Shown in pieces: positions 18,493-26,445 of a stretch of 64,000 nt of DNA; position 1 is the first letter of the stretch; the number at the start of each line of letters is the position of its first letter. The stretch is from NCBI RefSeq assembly GCF_026008495.1, contig NZ_BQUN01000063.1, positions 40,227 to 104,226 of the forward strand. The letters are read 5' to 3'. Below the pieces are notes generated by a model that was not told the DNA's origin, did not search any database, and saw only the letters and a program-made list of their open reading frames with translations. This DNA is from Streptomyces sp. A012304 (GTDB taxonomy: Bacteria > Actinomycetota > Actinomycetes > Streptomycetales > Streptomycetaceae). Both the position numbers and the translations under genes were made by a program.

Positions 18493-19457
18493 CCATCCTC
18501 TGCGTACGTTTCCAGCTGCCTCCGATGGGCGAGGCGGCCTTTCCCGAGCTGCTCCGACTCCTCGAGGAGTTCACGCCGGTCGTGGAGGCGCTGCCGCCGG
18601 ACACGGCGCTGGCCGATCTGCGGGGCGCCGAACGGTACTTCGGGCGCGGCGCGGTCGAACTGGCCTCCGTGATCCGGGTGCGCTCGCTCGCGCTGCACGG
18701 CGTCGACTGCGTGATCGGCGCCGGGCCGGGCACGATGCTCGCCCGCATGGCGCTGCGGGACGCCCGGCCCGGGATGACCCACGCGGTCGCCGAGGACGCG
18801 GTACGGGAGTTCCTCGCCGAGAAGCCCGTCGGCGCGCTCCCCGGCGTCGGCCCCGCCACCGCCCGCACCCTGTGCGAGTACGGCCTCGACACCCTCGGCC
18901 GGGTCGCCGCCACACCCCTGTCCACGCTCCAGCGCCTGGTCGGCGCGAGGGCGGGCCGGGAGCTGCACGAGAAGGCGAACGGCGTCGACCGCGGCCGGGT
19001 CGTCCCCAACGCCGTCGCCCGGTCACTGGCCGCCGAACGTCCCTTCGACCGCGACGAGTTGGACCCCGACCGCCATCGCAGGGCCCTGCTGTCGGCCGCC
19101 GAGGAACTGGGCGCCCGGCTGCGCGCCCTGGAGAAGGTCTGCCGCACCCTGACCCTGACCGTCCGCTACGCCGACCGCTCCGCCACCACCCGCAGCCGCA
19201 CCCTCGCGGAGCCCACCGCGCACTCGGCGGCCCTGACGAGGGCGGCGTACGGCCTGTACGAGGCGCTCGGCCTGCAACGCGCCCGGGTCCGTGTCCTCGT
19301 GCTCCGCGTCGAGGGCCTCGACCCCGCCGACCAGGCCTGCCACCAGCTCACCTTCGACCCGGCCGACGAGAAGGCCCGCCGTATCGAGGAGGTCGCGGAC
19401 CGCGCGCGGGCGAGGTTCGGGCCTCGGGCGGTGATGCCGGGGTCGCTGGCGGCGTGA
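18489..19457 (+). CDS. Y-family polymerase-like protein, ImuB-like, probably non-catalytic
   Basis: A 322-residue protein with the Y-family fold: the helix-hairpin-helix LPGVGPATARTLCEYGLDTL at about 118-137 and a little-finger domain. The acidic residues needed for nucleotide addition are missing: the N-terminal motif that should carry Asp reads TILCVRFQLPP, and the usual Ser-Leu-Asp-Glu is LPPDTALADL. This is what defines ImuB, the clamp-binding adaptor that recruits DnaE2 in mycobacteria and proteobacteria. It is shorter than mycobacterial ImuB, and no imuA' gene is present. ATGA overlap with dnaE2 gives tight coupling. It may equally be a distinct DnaE2 partner peculiar to Streptomyces. 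Confidence 0.88.
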   Translation: MTILCVRFQLPPMGEAAFPELLRLLEEFTPVVEALPPDTALADLRGAERYFGRGAVELASVIRVRSLALHGVDCVIGAGPGTMLARMALRDARPGMTHAVAEDAVREFLAEKPVGALPGVGPATARTLCEYGLDTLGRVAATPLSTLQRLVGARAGRELHEKANGVDRGRVVPNAVARSLAAERPFDRDELDPDRHRRALLSAAEELGARLRALEKVCRTLTLTVRYADRSATTRSRTLAEPTAHSAALTRAAYGLYEALGLQRARVRVLVLRVEGLDPADQACHQLTFDPADEKARRIEEVADRARARFGPRAVMPGSLAA

Positions 19458-19485
19458 GGCAGCCGCCGGCGCCGGCGGCCGGAAC

Positions 19486-19502
19486 CGGTCCGCTCCGGAC
19501 CG
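19486..19502. terminator. Short hairpin between convergent imuB-like and cupin genes
   Basis: CGGTCCG / CGGACCG arms with a 3-base loop, extended by GGCCG / CGGCC outside. It is preceded by a CCGCCGG-CG-CCGGCGG palindrome. Placement between convergent stops suggests termination. Confidence 0.5.
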
Positions 19503-19515
19503 TCGGCCGCCCGGG

Positions 19516-19890
19516 TCAGTTGGCCCACGGGGGAGTGATCCGCGTCCCGTCGGCCAGTTCCGCCTCCAGGCCGATGGACGTGGTGACCCAGGAGAGCGCG
19601 GTGTGGGCGGTCGGGTTCTCGACGGCCAACGTCGTGCCGGCGTTGACGATCACCGTGTCGCCCGCCGAGATCCGCTCGGCACGGCCGTCGAGCGTGACGA
19701 CCAGTTCGCCGACGAGCAGATGGAAGATCTCCTCCCGGTTCACCGTGTGGGCGGGCGCCTTCGTGCCCGCCGGGATCTCACCGCGCCAGGCGCACAGCTC
19801 CTTGCTGCCGGTGCGGGGAGTGGCGTAGGAGACGAAACGGGCGCCGTGGATCTCGTGGGTCACGGCCTCGGACGGACGGACGACGGGCAT
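19516..19890 (-). CDS. Small cupin-domain protein
   Basis: A 124-residue single-cupin protein. The beta-barrel signature is PAHTVNREEIFHLLVGELVVTLDG, matching cupin motif 1 with possible metal ligands His48, Glu54 and His57, and motif 2 as GDTVIVNAGTTLAVEN. It has no signal peptide. It is divergent from a MarR regulator, and both of the paired palindromes between them lie upstream of this start, so it is very probably that regulator's target. The substrate is unknown; such cupins may isomerise or bind small aromatics, or be quercetinase-like. Confidence 0.85.
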   Translation of the reverse strand: MPVVRPSEAVTHEIHGARFVSYATPRTGSKELCAWRGEIPAGTKAPAHTVNREEIFHLLVGELVVTLDGRAERISAGDTVIVNAGTTLAVENPTAHTALSWVTTSIGLEAELADGTRITPPWAN

Positions 19891-19916
19891 GAGCGGCCTC
19901 CGGGTGCGAAGAAATG

Positions 19917-19931
19917 GTCAAGCAGCTTGAC
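19917..19931. promoter_or_regulatory. MarR operator, site 1
   Basis: GTCAAGC-A-GCTTGAC, a 15-bp palindrome with a single central base, 26 bp upstream of the cupin start. It shares its half-site exactly with site 2. Confidence 0.8.
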
Positions 19932-19940
19932 TGTATCAGG

Positions 19941-19961
19941 ATGGTCAAGCTGCTTGACCAT
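19941..19961. promoter_or_regulatory. MarR operator, site 2
   Basis: ATGGTCAAGC arms mirrored around a central T give a perfect palindrome. Its centre is 27 bp from that of site 1, and it is 26 bp before the MarR start, so one dimer could sit on each divergent promoter. A third half-site, CGTCAAGGG, follows at about 19964. Confidence 0.85.
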
Positions 19962-19987
19962 CTCGTCAAGGGTGTTTCAATGCCCCT

Positions 19988-20431
19988 GTGCAGAACTCCG
20001 AGGCCCTCGCCCTGACCGCCGCGCTGCTCGCCGCCGCGGCCGATCTGACCCAGCGCGTCAACGAAGGGGTCGTGGCCCGCGGCTTCGAGGGGCGTCCCGC
20101 GTACGGCTTCGCCTTCGCGCGGCTCGCGCCGGACGGGGCGACCGTCACCGAACTCGCCGCCCACCTCGGGTTCACCAAGCAGGCGGCCAGCCAGCTCGTC
20201 GACGAGCTGGTGCGCAAGGGATACGCGGAGCGCCGGTCGCACCCCGAGGACGCGCGGGCCCGGCTGGTCGTGCTCACCGACCGCGGGTGGGCCTGCACCC
20301 GGGCCGCGGAGGAGGCGGCCGCCGACGCCCTGCGGGCATGGGTCGACGTGCTCGGCGAGGGGGAGGTGCGGGCGCTGGGCGACCGTCTGGCGCGTATCGC
20401 CCCCAAGGGGCCCGTCCGGCCCGCCTGGTGA
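19988..20431 (+). CDS. MarR-family transcriptional regulator
   Basis: A 147-residue winged-helix regulator. The recognition region TVTELAAHLGFTKQAASQLVDELVRKGYAERR (about 52-83) and wing DARARLVVLTDRG are typical. GTG 19988 is the only reasonable start and gives a full MarR N-terminal dimer helix. It probably represses itself and the divergent cupin through the two palindromes in the 97-bp gap. The ligand is unknown. Confidence 0.9.
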   Translation: MQNSEALALTAALLAAAADLTQRVNEGVVARGFEGRPAYGFAFARLAPDGATVTELAAHLGFTKQAASQLVDELVRKGYAERRSHPEDARARLVVLTDRGWACTRAAEEAAADALRAWVDVLGEGEVRALGDRLARIAPKGPVRPAW

Positions 20432-20539
20432 GGGAGTGTCCTCCTATATCGCGGCTTGCGGGTGACACGGGAAGTTTTTACTGACGCGTAACTTCACACT
20501 TCACCTACTCGCCCGTAACTTGACGAGTGAACAGCATCC

Positions 20540-20555
20540 CGTGATCCGGATCACA
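20540..20555. promoter_or_regulatory. CRP-like palindrome upstream of the lipase
   Basis: CGTGATCCGGATCACA contains a perfect 14-bp palindrome and matches the TGTGA-N6-TCACA consensus at all but one position. It lies 47 bp before the lipase ATG. Two direct copies of CGTAACTT (20487-20494 and 20514-20521) lie just upstream. Streptomyces have a CRP homologue, so cAMP-CRP control is plausible. Confidence 0.5.
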
Positions 20556-20602
20556 GGGCGTTAGGCCGTCGCACCTCCCCTGAGCCGCAAGGAGATCACC
20601 CG

Positions 20603-21460
20603 ATGCTGCCCTGGAAGCGAGTGCTCAGACCCCTGATCGCGCTGCTGCTGACCGCCGCCGTCGCCGTCGTCCCCGCCACCGCCGCCCAGGCCGCCGCGCC
20701 GACCAGCGGCTGGAACGACTACACGTGCAAGCCGTCCGCCGCCCACCCCCGCCCCGTCGTCCTCGTCCACGGCACTCTCGCCAACTCCGTCGACAACTGG
20801 CTGGGCCTCGCGCCGTACCTCGAGGACCGCGGCTACTGTGTCTTCTCCCTCGACTACGGCCAGCTGGAGGGCGTCCCCTTCTTCCACGCCCTCGGTCCCA
20901 TCGACAAGTCGGCCGAGCAGCTCTCCGCCCATGTCGACAAGGTGCTCGCCGCCACCGGCGCCGCGAAGGCCGATCTCGTCGGGCACTCGCAGGGCGGCAT
21001 GATGCCCCGCTACTACCTGAAGTTCCTCGGCGGAGCCGCCAAGGTGAACGCCCTCGTCGGCATCGCGCCCAACAACCACGGCACCACCCTCAGCGGACTC
21101 ACCAACCTGCTGCCCTACTTCCCCGGCGCCGAGGACCTGCTCACCGCCGCCACCCCCGCCCTCGCCCAGCAGATCGCCGGATCCGACTTCATGACCCGGC
21201 TCAACGCCGGCGGCGACACCGTGCCCGGCGTCCGCTACACGGTCATCGCCACCAAGTACGACGAGGTGGTCACGCCCTACCGGAGCCAGTTCCTGAACGG
21301 CCCCGGCGTCCGGAACGTGCTCATCCAGGACCTGTGTCCGCTCGACCTGTCCGAGCACGCCCTGCTCGGGCTGACCGACCGCATCGCCTTCCACGAGGTG
21401 GCGAACGCCCTCGACCCGGCGCACGCGACCCCCACGACCTGCGCGTCCGTGTTCAGCTGA
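20603..21460 (+). CDS. Secreted alpha/beta-hydrolase lipase or esterase
   Basis: A 285-residue exported lipase. Residues 1-31 form a signal peptide ending AQA-A. The oxyanion loop is VVLVHGTLAN (52-61), the nucleophile Ser129 sits in GHSQGG, and probable Asp and His are in ATKYDEVVTPY and DLSEHALLG. The closest group is the Streptomyces/Actinomycetes LipA-like triacylglycerol lipases. ATG has AAGGAGA 8 bases upstream. Possibly regulated through the CRP-like palindrome. Ends at a strong bidirectional hairpin. Confidence 0.92.
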   Translation: MLPWKRVLRPLIALLLTAAVAVVPATAAQAAAPTSGWNDYTCKPSAAHPRPVVLVHGTLANSVDNWLGLAPYLEDRGYCVFSLDYGQLEGVPFFHALGPIDKSAEQLSAHVDKVLAATGAAKADLVGHSQGGMMPRYYLKFLGGAAKVNALVGIAPNNHGTTLSGLTNLLPYFPGAEDLLTAATPALAQQIAGSDFMTRLNAGGDTVPGVRYTVIATKYDEVVTPYRSQFLNGPGVRNVLIQDLCPLDLSEHALLGLTDRIAFHEVANALDPAHATPTTCASVFS

Positions 21461-21475
21461 CGCACGGTCGACCCG

Positions 21476-21514
21476 CCGGGGCCCGACCGGCCTGAGCCGC
21501 CGGTCGGGCCCCGG
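21476..21514. terminator. Strong bidirectional terminator
   Basis: Perfect 15-bp arms CCGGGGCCCGACCGG / CCGGTCGGGCCCCGG with a 9-base loop, between the lipase and the leftward LPMO remnant. Confidence 0.9.
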
Positions 21515-21534
21515 AGCTCTTCGGGGTGGAGCCG

Positions 21535-22172
21535 TCAACGGCCGTGCCGGCCGTCGCCCGTCGCACGCCGCCGTACCGACGCGCACAGCACCGCCGCACC
21601 CAGCGCCAGCGCGCCCGCGCCGCCCACCACGACAGACGGCGTGCCGCCGTCCCCACCGGTCGCGGCGAGCCTCGGGCTCCCACCGGCCGCCTCGTCCGCC
21701 TCGGGAACTGCGGCCGTCTCGGCCGTCTCGGGTGCGTCGCTCGCGGTGGTCGAACGGGTCTGGGCGACAGGCCTCGCCGACGAGCCGGCACCGTCGTCGC
21801 CGTGCTCGCCGTGCTCGCCGTGACCGCCGTGCTCGATCGTCGACCGGCCGGCACCCTCCTCGATCTGCTGCTCGGACGGCGCCGAGGCGGCCGGGGCGGG
21901 CCGGTCGGACGTACCCCCGCCGCCGAACGTGACGTCCGAGCAGGAGTAGAACGCCTCCGGGCTGTCCGAGCGCTGCCAGACCGTGTACAGCAGATGCCGG
22001 CCCGAACGCTCGGGCAGGGTGCCGGACCAGGCCGGCGGTTCGGCGGGGTGCCCTTGTGCGGGGCGGTCACCCGGTACCGGAAGGTGTACGGGCCGCCGCG
22101 CACGTTCGTCGCCGGCCAGTCGGCGCGGGCCAGGTCGAGGCCCTTGAACGCGGCCTTGCGGCGTGCGGGCAT
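21535..22172 (-). pseudogene. Remnant of a sortase-anchored AA10 lytic polysaccharide monooxygenase
   Basis: Starting at ATG 22172 (AGGAG upstream) the frame reads MPARRKAA, a signal-peptide n-region, and jumps directly to FKGLDLARADWPAT and GGPYTFRYRVTAPHKG, which belong to the middle of an AA10 LPMO. The signal core and the N-terminal histidine brace are missing. After HKGTPP the homology continues in another frame as PAWSGTLPERSGRHLLYTV, WQRSDSPEAFYSCSDVTF, a Pro/Glu-rich linker, LAATG, a hydrophobic helix and RRR: a class E sortase sorting signal. Two internal deletions, the second shifting the frame, best explain this. Intact Streptomyces relatives bind or oxidise cellulose or chitin. 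Assembly error is an alternative. Confidence 0.8.
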
Positions 22173-22314
22173 GGGGTCTCCTCGGAACCGGGCGGTGATG
22201 GGTGCCGGAACCAAGAAACCGTGAAATCGCCCGCCGTGGACGGCCGGAGACGATCTTTAGGGTCGCCTTAAGGAAGTGCTGAGACTGGGATCAGGTACGT
22301 GCCGCACGACGGCG

Positions 22315-22449
22315 TCAGCCGTCGGGCCACCAGGTGCGTGCGATGTCCTTGCGCACCTCGGGCCGCCCGGCGGGCCGTTCGTCCGCCTCGTCGCGGATCC
22401 GGCGGGAGTCCGTCTTCTTCAGGGGCTTCTGCACGGTCGTACGGCGCAT
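22315..22449 (-). CDS. Small conserved basic protein (44 aa)
   Basis: The frame MRRTTVQKPLKKTDSRRIRD and onwards to the end RTWWPDG is preceded by an excellent Shine-Dalgarno (GAAGGAGG, 5 bases from ATG 22449). The product is highly charged with a Trp-Trp end, and I believe near-identical short proteins occur across Streptomyces. Function unknown; the basic, unstructured nature suggests nucleic-acid or ribosome binding, but this is speculation. A longer frame exists upstream but has no start signal. Confidence 0.7.
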   Translation of the reverse strand: MRRTTVQKPLKKTDSRRIRDEADERPAGRPEVRKDIARTWWPDG

Positions 22450-22703
22450 GGCTGCCTCCTTCAGGGTCCCCGGGTTCCGCGCTCTCACGGAGGTAGACCC
22501 TTTCGGGGAGAGTTCCTCATCGCCGCCCGTTCTGTCAGTGGCGGCTGTCACGATTCGAGTGTCAGTGGCGGGTGTCACCCTTGCGGTAGGGCAAACGGGA
22601 GTGACGGGATGATTTCGGGCAGTGTCGAGTGGCGTCCGGCCTCGACTGCGGCGCCGGCAGCCGGTCGCTCCGCGTGGCCGAGAAGCGGCATCGCGTCACG
22701 GGC
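22450..22703. other. 254-bp gene-free stretch upstream of the 44-aa gene
   Basis: Contains a direct repeat TGTCAGTGGCGG at about 22534 and 22559 in which the spacing is 25 bp (GTCAGTGGCGGCTGTCACG, GTCAGTGGCGGGTGTCACC); the repeat could be a regulator site for the small basic-protein gene. No gene is visible. Confidence 0.4.
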
Positions 22704-23204
22704 CTAGCGCACCAGGTGCTCGAAGCCGCCCTCGCGGGCCAGCGCCTCCAGCTCGTCGAGGGCGGCCAGGGCGGCGGCCGCGGCCTCCGGATCCCGTTCC
22801 GGGAGACCGCTCAGTGCGAACTCGTCCTCGTCCAGCCGGCGTACGTCCGTGCCGTCGGCGGAGCGCCACAGGTCCAGGTCGAGATCCTCGACGACCAGCT
22901 CGCCGCCGGTGTACACGGCGGGGCGGGTGATGTCGCAGTACCAGCCCTTGAGGGCGCCCGCCGCGTCCCGGACCTCCTTCACGGCGTACCAGCGGTCGCG
23001 CCAGTAGTACTCGGTGAAGACGTCACCGGCCTCGAACCGCACGAAGCCGAAGTCGCGCACCGCCTCGCCGGCCCAGGGGGCGCGCACGGCGAGCCGGGTG
23101 CCGTTGTCCGACAGCAGCCGCGCCGGATAGCGGATCTTCGTCCGGCCGCCCTTGACGAGGACGACGTCCACCGTGCCCCGGGCGTCAGTCGAGTTCACGG
23201 ACAT
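22704..23204 (-). CDS. DUF402-domain protein, probable nucleoside-phosphate phosphatase
   Basis: A 166-residue beta-barrel DUF402 protein. The family core is visible as FEAGDVFTEYYWRDRWYAVKEVRD and GWYCDITRPAVYTGGELVVEDLDLDL, which contain the aromatic and acidic residues that bind the metal and phosphate in the characterised members (FomD and the YgaC/SA1684 group hydrolyse nucleoside mono- or diphosphates). ATG 23204 overlaps the end of the upstream GNAT gene by 20 bp, so it is translationally coupled to it. Cytosolic; physiological substrate not determinable here. Confidence 0.85.
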   Translation of the reverse strand: MSVNSTDARGTVDVVLVKGGRTKIRYPARLLSDNGTRLAVRAPWAGEAVRDFGFVRFEAGDVFTEYYWRDRWYAVKEVRDAAGALKGWYCDITRPAVYTGGELVVEDLDLDLWRSADGTDVRRLDEDEFALSGLPERDPEAAAAALAALDELEALAREGGFEHLVR

Positions 23205-24114
23205 ACCGCACCTCCGTCGCGTGGATCGCGTACCCGAACCACTTGTTCACGGCCAGCATCGGGCCGTTGTCCGCGTCGTTTCCGGTCAGGGCCACCGTGT
23301 ACCCCGCGGCGCGGGCGCGGTGCAGGGAGTGGTTCTTGGCGAGCTTGGCCAGGCCCCGGCCGCGGAAGGCGCGGCTGGTGCCGGTCATGGCCGTGCGGTA
23401 GCGGGTGGCGCCGTCGGTGTGGGCCGCGCTGAAGGCGACGGGGCGGCCGTCCACCACCGCGACCGAGGTCAGCTCCCGGTCGAGGAGCGGGTGCCGCCAG
23501 GTCTCCCGGAGCCAGGCCTCGTAGTCGGTGAACTCCGCGGGCACGTCGCTCGGTTCGTCCGAGACGACCTCCGCGTCCAGGTCGAACAGCGGGCGCGGGT
23601 CGTCCGCGAAGTCGGCCGCGGTGCGCAGTTCCACGCCCGGCGGGGCATTCCGCAGCGGCGGCAGCTCGGCGTCCGCCAGGTCCAGCACGAGGAAGTGCGC
23701 GGAGCGGCTCGGCCGGTAGCCGCGCCGCTCGGCGTAGGCGCGGTTGCCGGGCTCGTCCAGCACCCAGCTGAGCAGCCGGGTCGCCCCGTGGGCCACCAGG
23801 TGCGCCTCGGCGGCGCGGACCAGCAGCGAGCCCGCGCCCCGCCCGGTGCGCGCCGGGTCCACGTACACGTTGAGGGAGCCCTGGCCGGGCTCCGGGCTGT
23901 CGTGGGCGATGCCGACCTGGGCCGTCCCGACGATCTCGCCGTCCTCCTCGGCGACGAGCTTGTGGACGTGGGCGTCGGGATGGGCGTTGGCCAGGTCGTG
24001 GGCCACCGACTCGGGGGTGAACAGCATGTAGGGCAGTGCCAGGTCCCGGACCCGGATGAACCCCTCGACGTCGGCCGGTACGTCGGGGCGCAACTCACGC
24101 ACGATCATGGTCAT
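23185..24114 (-). CDS. Tandem-GNAT acetyltransferase
   Basis: A 309-residue protein with two GNAT folds. The first has the acetyl-CoA loop VDPARTGRGAGSLLVRAAEA at about 110-129, the second FRGRGLAKLAKNHSLHRARA (about 255-274) and the C-terminal NKWFGYAIHATEVRYV. Similar duplicated GNATs in Streptomyces include mycothiol-synthase-like and antibiotic-modifying enzymes, but this lacks specific marks of MshD. ATG 24114 or ATG 24108 are both possible; the sequence upstream has little coding bias. It is divergent from the GntR regulator with only 70 bp between them. Confidence 0.85.
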   Translation of the reverse strand: MTMIVRELRPDVPADVEGFIRVRDLALPYMLFTPESVAHDLANAHPDAHVHKLVAEEDGEIVGTAQVGIAHDSPEPGQGSLNVYVDPARTGRGAGSLLVRAAEAHLVAHGATRLLSWVLDEPGNRAYAERRGYRPSRSAHFLVLDLADAELPPLRNAPPGVELRTAADFADDPRPLFDLDAEVVSDEPSDVPAEFTDYEAWLRETWRHPLLDRELTSVAVVDGRPVAFSAAHTDGATRYRTAMTGTSRAFRGRGLAKLAKNHSLHRARAAGYTVALTGNDADNGPMLAVNKWFGYAIHATEVRYVRELD

Positions 24115-24184
24115 ATGAGTGCACGCTAGGGGAGCCTCCCGGGGGGTGCCTCCCATTTTCCGGTGGGTGCGGGACAATCGGCCC

Positions 24185-24553
24185 GTGACCTTGAAGATCC
24201 AGATCCATGAGGGCGGCGCCCCGTACGAGCAGGTCCGGGCGCAGATCGCCGAGCAGGCACGGTCCGGTGAGCTGCCCGTGGGCTACCGGCTGCCCACCGT
24301 GCGCGGGCTGGCCGAGGCGCTGGGCCTGGCGGCGAACACGGTCGCCAAGGCGTACCGCGCGCTGGAGGCGGACGGGGTGATCGAGACGCGGGGCCGCAAC
24401 GGCACGTTCGTCGCCGCCGCGGGATCGGCGGCGCAGCGGGAGTCCGCGACGGCGGCCCAGACCTACGCGGAGCGGGCACGACGCCTCGGCCTCACCCAGG
24501 ACGAGGCCCTGGCCACCGTCCGGGAGGCGCTCCGCGCCGCGTACGCCGGCTGA
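24185..24553 (+). CDS. Short GntR regulator, YtrA subfamily
   Basis: A 122-residue winged-helix protein with only a short C-terminal helix, the YtrA type. The DNA-binding part is YEQVRAQIAEQARSGELPVG, PTVRGLAEALGLAANTVAKA and a wing ending TRGRNGTFV. GTG 24185 is chosen over the longer frame from 24119: GACAAT lies 6 bases upstream, which fits a leaderless message and is the normal start of the family. YtrA regulators usually repress neighbouring ABC exporters; none is present, so the divergent GNAT-DUF402 pair is the likely target. Confidence 0.88.
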   Translation: MTLKIQIHEGGAPYEQVRAQIAEQARSGELPVGYRLPTVRGLAEALGLAANTVAKAYRALEADGVIETRGRNGTFVAAAGSAAQRESATAAQTYAERARRLGLTQDEALATVREALRAAYAG

Positions 24554-24573
24554 CGGGCCACGGGCGGGCGGGC

Positions 24574-25335
24574 TCAGGCCGGCAGCACCGCGCGAGTCGC
24601 CCGCAGTCCCGCCCGTTCGGCCGTGCTCGCGAACAGTGCCGCGTTGCGCACGGCCGCGCCGCCGGGGTCGTTGTTGAAGTAGGCGTAGACGTCGGCGTCG
24701 GCCGGCCAGGTCGTCGCGATGCGGTCGAGCCAGGTCTCCAGGGCGCGTCGCCCGTAGTGGGGCCAGGGCTGGGCGCGGCCCTGGTGGAAGCGGACGTACC
24801 CCCAGCCGGCGGTCCGCCACAGCGGGGTGGCCGGGCGGGAGAGGACGTCGGCCCAGCACAGCGCCGCGCCCCGCGCGCCCAGGACCTCGCGGACCGCCGG
24901 GGTCCACCAGGAGGGGTGGCGGGGCTCGACCGCGACCCGGGTGCCGGACGGGAAGCGGGCCAGACAGGCGTCCAGCAGCCCGGGGTCGGCGCGCAGGTTG
25001 GGCGGGAGTTGCAGCAGGACCGGGCCGAGCCGGGCGCCGAGACCGGCCGCGTGGCTCATCAGGCGGTGCACGGGCTCCTCGGGATCACGCAGCCGCTTGA
25101 TGTGCGTGAGGTACCGGCTCGCCTTGACCGCGACCACGAAGTCCTCCGGCACCCGCTCGCCCCAGGAGGTGAAGGTCTCCCGCGACGGCAGCCGGTAGAA
25201 CGCGTTGTTGATCTCGACGGTGGCGAAGTGCTCCGCGTACTCCTCCAGCCACCGCCGCACGGGCACGTCGGCCGGGTACAGGACGCCCTTCCAGTCCTTG
25301 TACTGCCACCCCGAGGTGCCGACGAACAGGGTCAT
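24574..25335 (-). CDS. DUF72 (YecE-like) protein
   Basis: A TIM-barrel protein of 253 residues opening with the family mark MTLFVGTSGWQYKDWKGVLYP, then FATVEINNAFYRLP, VAVEPRHPSWW and a final AYFNNDPGG. The fold resembles xylose-isomerase-like barrels; no biochemical function is established for the family. It begins 15 bp after the DUF5925-AAA gene's stop in the same direction and is likely cotranscribed with it. TGATGGGG precedes the ATG. Confidence 0.93.
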   Translation of the reverse strand: MTLFVGTSGWQYKDWKGVLYPADVPVRRWLEEYAEHFATVEINNAFYRLPSRETFTSWGERVPEDFVVAVKASRYLTHIKRLRDPEEPVHRLMSHAAGLGARLGPVLLQLPPNLRADPGLLDACLARFPSGTRVAVEPRHPSWWTPAVREVLGARGAALCWADVLSRPATPLWRTAGWGYVRFHQGRAQPWPHYGRRALETWLDRIATTWPADADVYAYFNNDPGGAAVRNAALFASTAERAGLRATRAVLPA

Positions 25336-25350
25336 AACCCCATCAAAGCA

Positions 25351-26445
25351 CTACAGGTACAGTCCCGCGTCCGCCCCGCCCCGCGGCTCCGGCAGCGACG
25401 TCGGCGAGGTGCCCCGCCGCAGCGCGTACAGCTCCGCCAGGGTCGCCCCCTCACGGCCGACTCCCTCCTCGGTGCCCAGCCAGTCCACCGACTCCCGGCG
25501 GGTCAGCGGCCCGACCTCGATCCGGGCCAGGCAGCGGCCGGGGCGGACGACGGCCGGGTGGAGACGCTCCAGGTCCTCGTTGGTCGTCACCCCCACCAGC
25601 ACGTTGCGGCCCTGGCCGAGCAGACCGTCGGTCAGGTTCAGCAGCCGCGACAGCGCCTGGCCGGCCGTGTGCCGGGCCTCCCCGCGGATCAGCTCGTCGC
25701 AGTCCTCCAGGAGCAGCAGCCGCCAGCGGCCCTTGCCCGTGCCGTCCTCCTCGCCGATCGCGATGTCCATCAGATAGCCGACGTCGGAGAAGAGCCGCTC
25801 GGGGTCCAGGACGCAGTCCACCTGGCACCATTCCCGCCAGGACCGGGCGAGCGTGCGCAGCGCCGACGTCTTGCCCGTGCCGGGCGGGCCGTGCAGCAGC
25901 AGCAGCCGGCCGGCGATGTCGTCCGGGGTCGTCCCCATCAGACGGTCCAACGCCTCGGCCACGGGGGCCGTGTAGTTCGGGCGGATCTCGTCCCAGGTGC
26001 CGGCGGAGATCTGACGGGTGGTGCGGTGCGGGCCGCGCCGCGGGGAGACGTACCAGAAGCCCATGGTGACGTTCTCCGGCTGGGGCTCGGGCTCGTCCGC
26101 CGCGCCGTCCGTGGCCTCGTTCAGCACCTTCGCGGCCAGTTCGGCGCTGGTCGCGGTGACGGTGACGTCGGCGCCGCGGTTCCAGCGGGAGACCAGCAGC
26201 GTCCAGCCGTCGCCCTCGGCGAGCGTCGCGCTGCGGTCGTCGTCGCGGGCGACGCGCAGCACGCGCGCCTGCGCCGGCAGCAGGTTCGCGCCGGAGCGCA
26301 CGCGGTCGATGTTCACCGCGTGCGAGTACGGCTGCTCGCCCGTCGCGAAACGGCCGAGGAACAGCGCGTCGACGACATCGGACGGGGAGTCGGAGTCGTC
26401 GACGGTGAGCCGGATCGGCAGGGCGTCGTGTGGGTGCGCGGACAT
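25351..26445 (-). CDS. DUF5925 / AAA+ ATPase
   Basis: A 364-residue protein with an N-terminal actinobacterial DUF5925 domain (about 5-160) and a C-terminal AAA+ module. Walker A is GPPGTGKTS at 186-194, Walker B LLLLEDCDE around 243-251, sensor 1 is GVTTNED and the Arg-finger region is NEDLERLHPAVVRPGRC. The fold is like FtsH/CbbX-type remodelers, but it has no membrane helix or protease domain. ATG 26445 is the likely start; the frame continues far upstream without coding bias. Client unknown. Confidence 0.85.
   Translation of the reverse strand: MSAHPHDALPIRLTVDDSDSPSDVVDALFLGRFATGEQPYSHAVNIDRVRSGANLLPAQARVLRVARDDDRSATLAEGDGWTLLVSRWNRGADVTVTATSAELAAKVLNEATDGAADEPEPQPENVTMGFWYVSPRRGPHRTTRQISAGTWDEIRPNYTAPVAEALDRLMGTTPDDIAGRLLLLHGPPGTGKTSALRTLARSWREWCQVDCVLDPERLFSDVGYLMDIAIGEEDGTGKGRWRLLLLEDCDELIRGEARHTAGQALSRLLNLTDGLLGQGRNVLVGVTTNEDLERLHPAVVRPGRCLARIEVGPLTRRESVDWLGTEEGVGREGATLAELYALRRGTSPTSLPEPRGGADAGLYL

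Noticed and set aside
22629..24129. Two long plus-strand frames opposite DUF402 and GNAT
   Set aside because: They are antisense to genes with recognisable domains.
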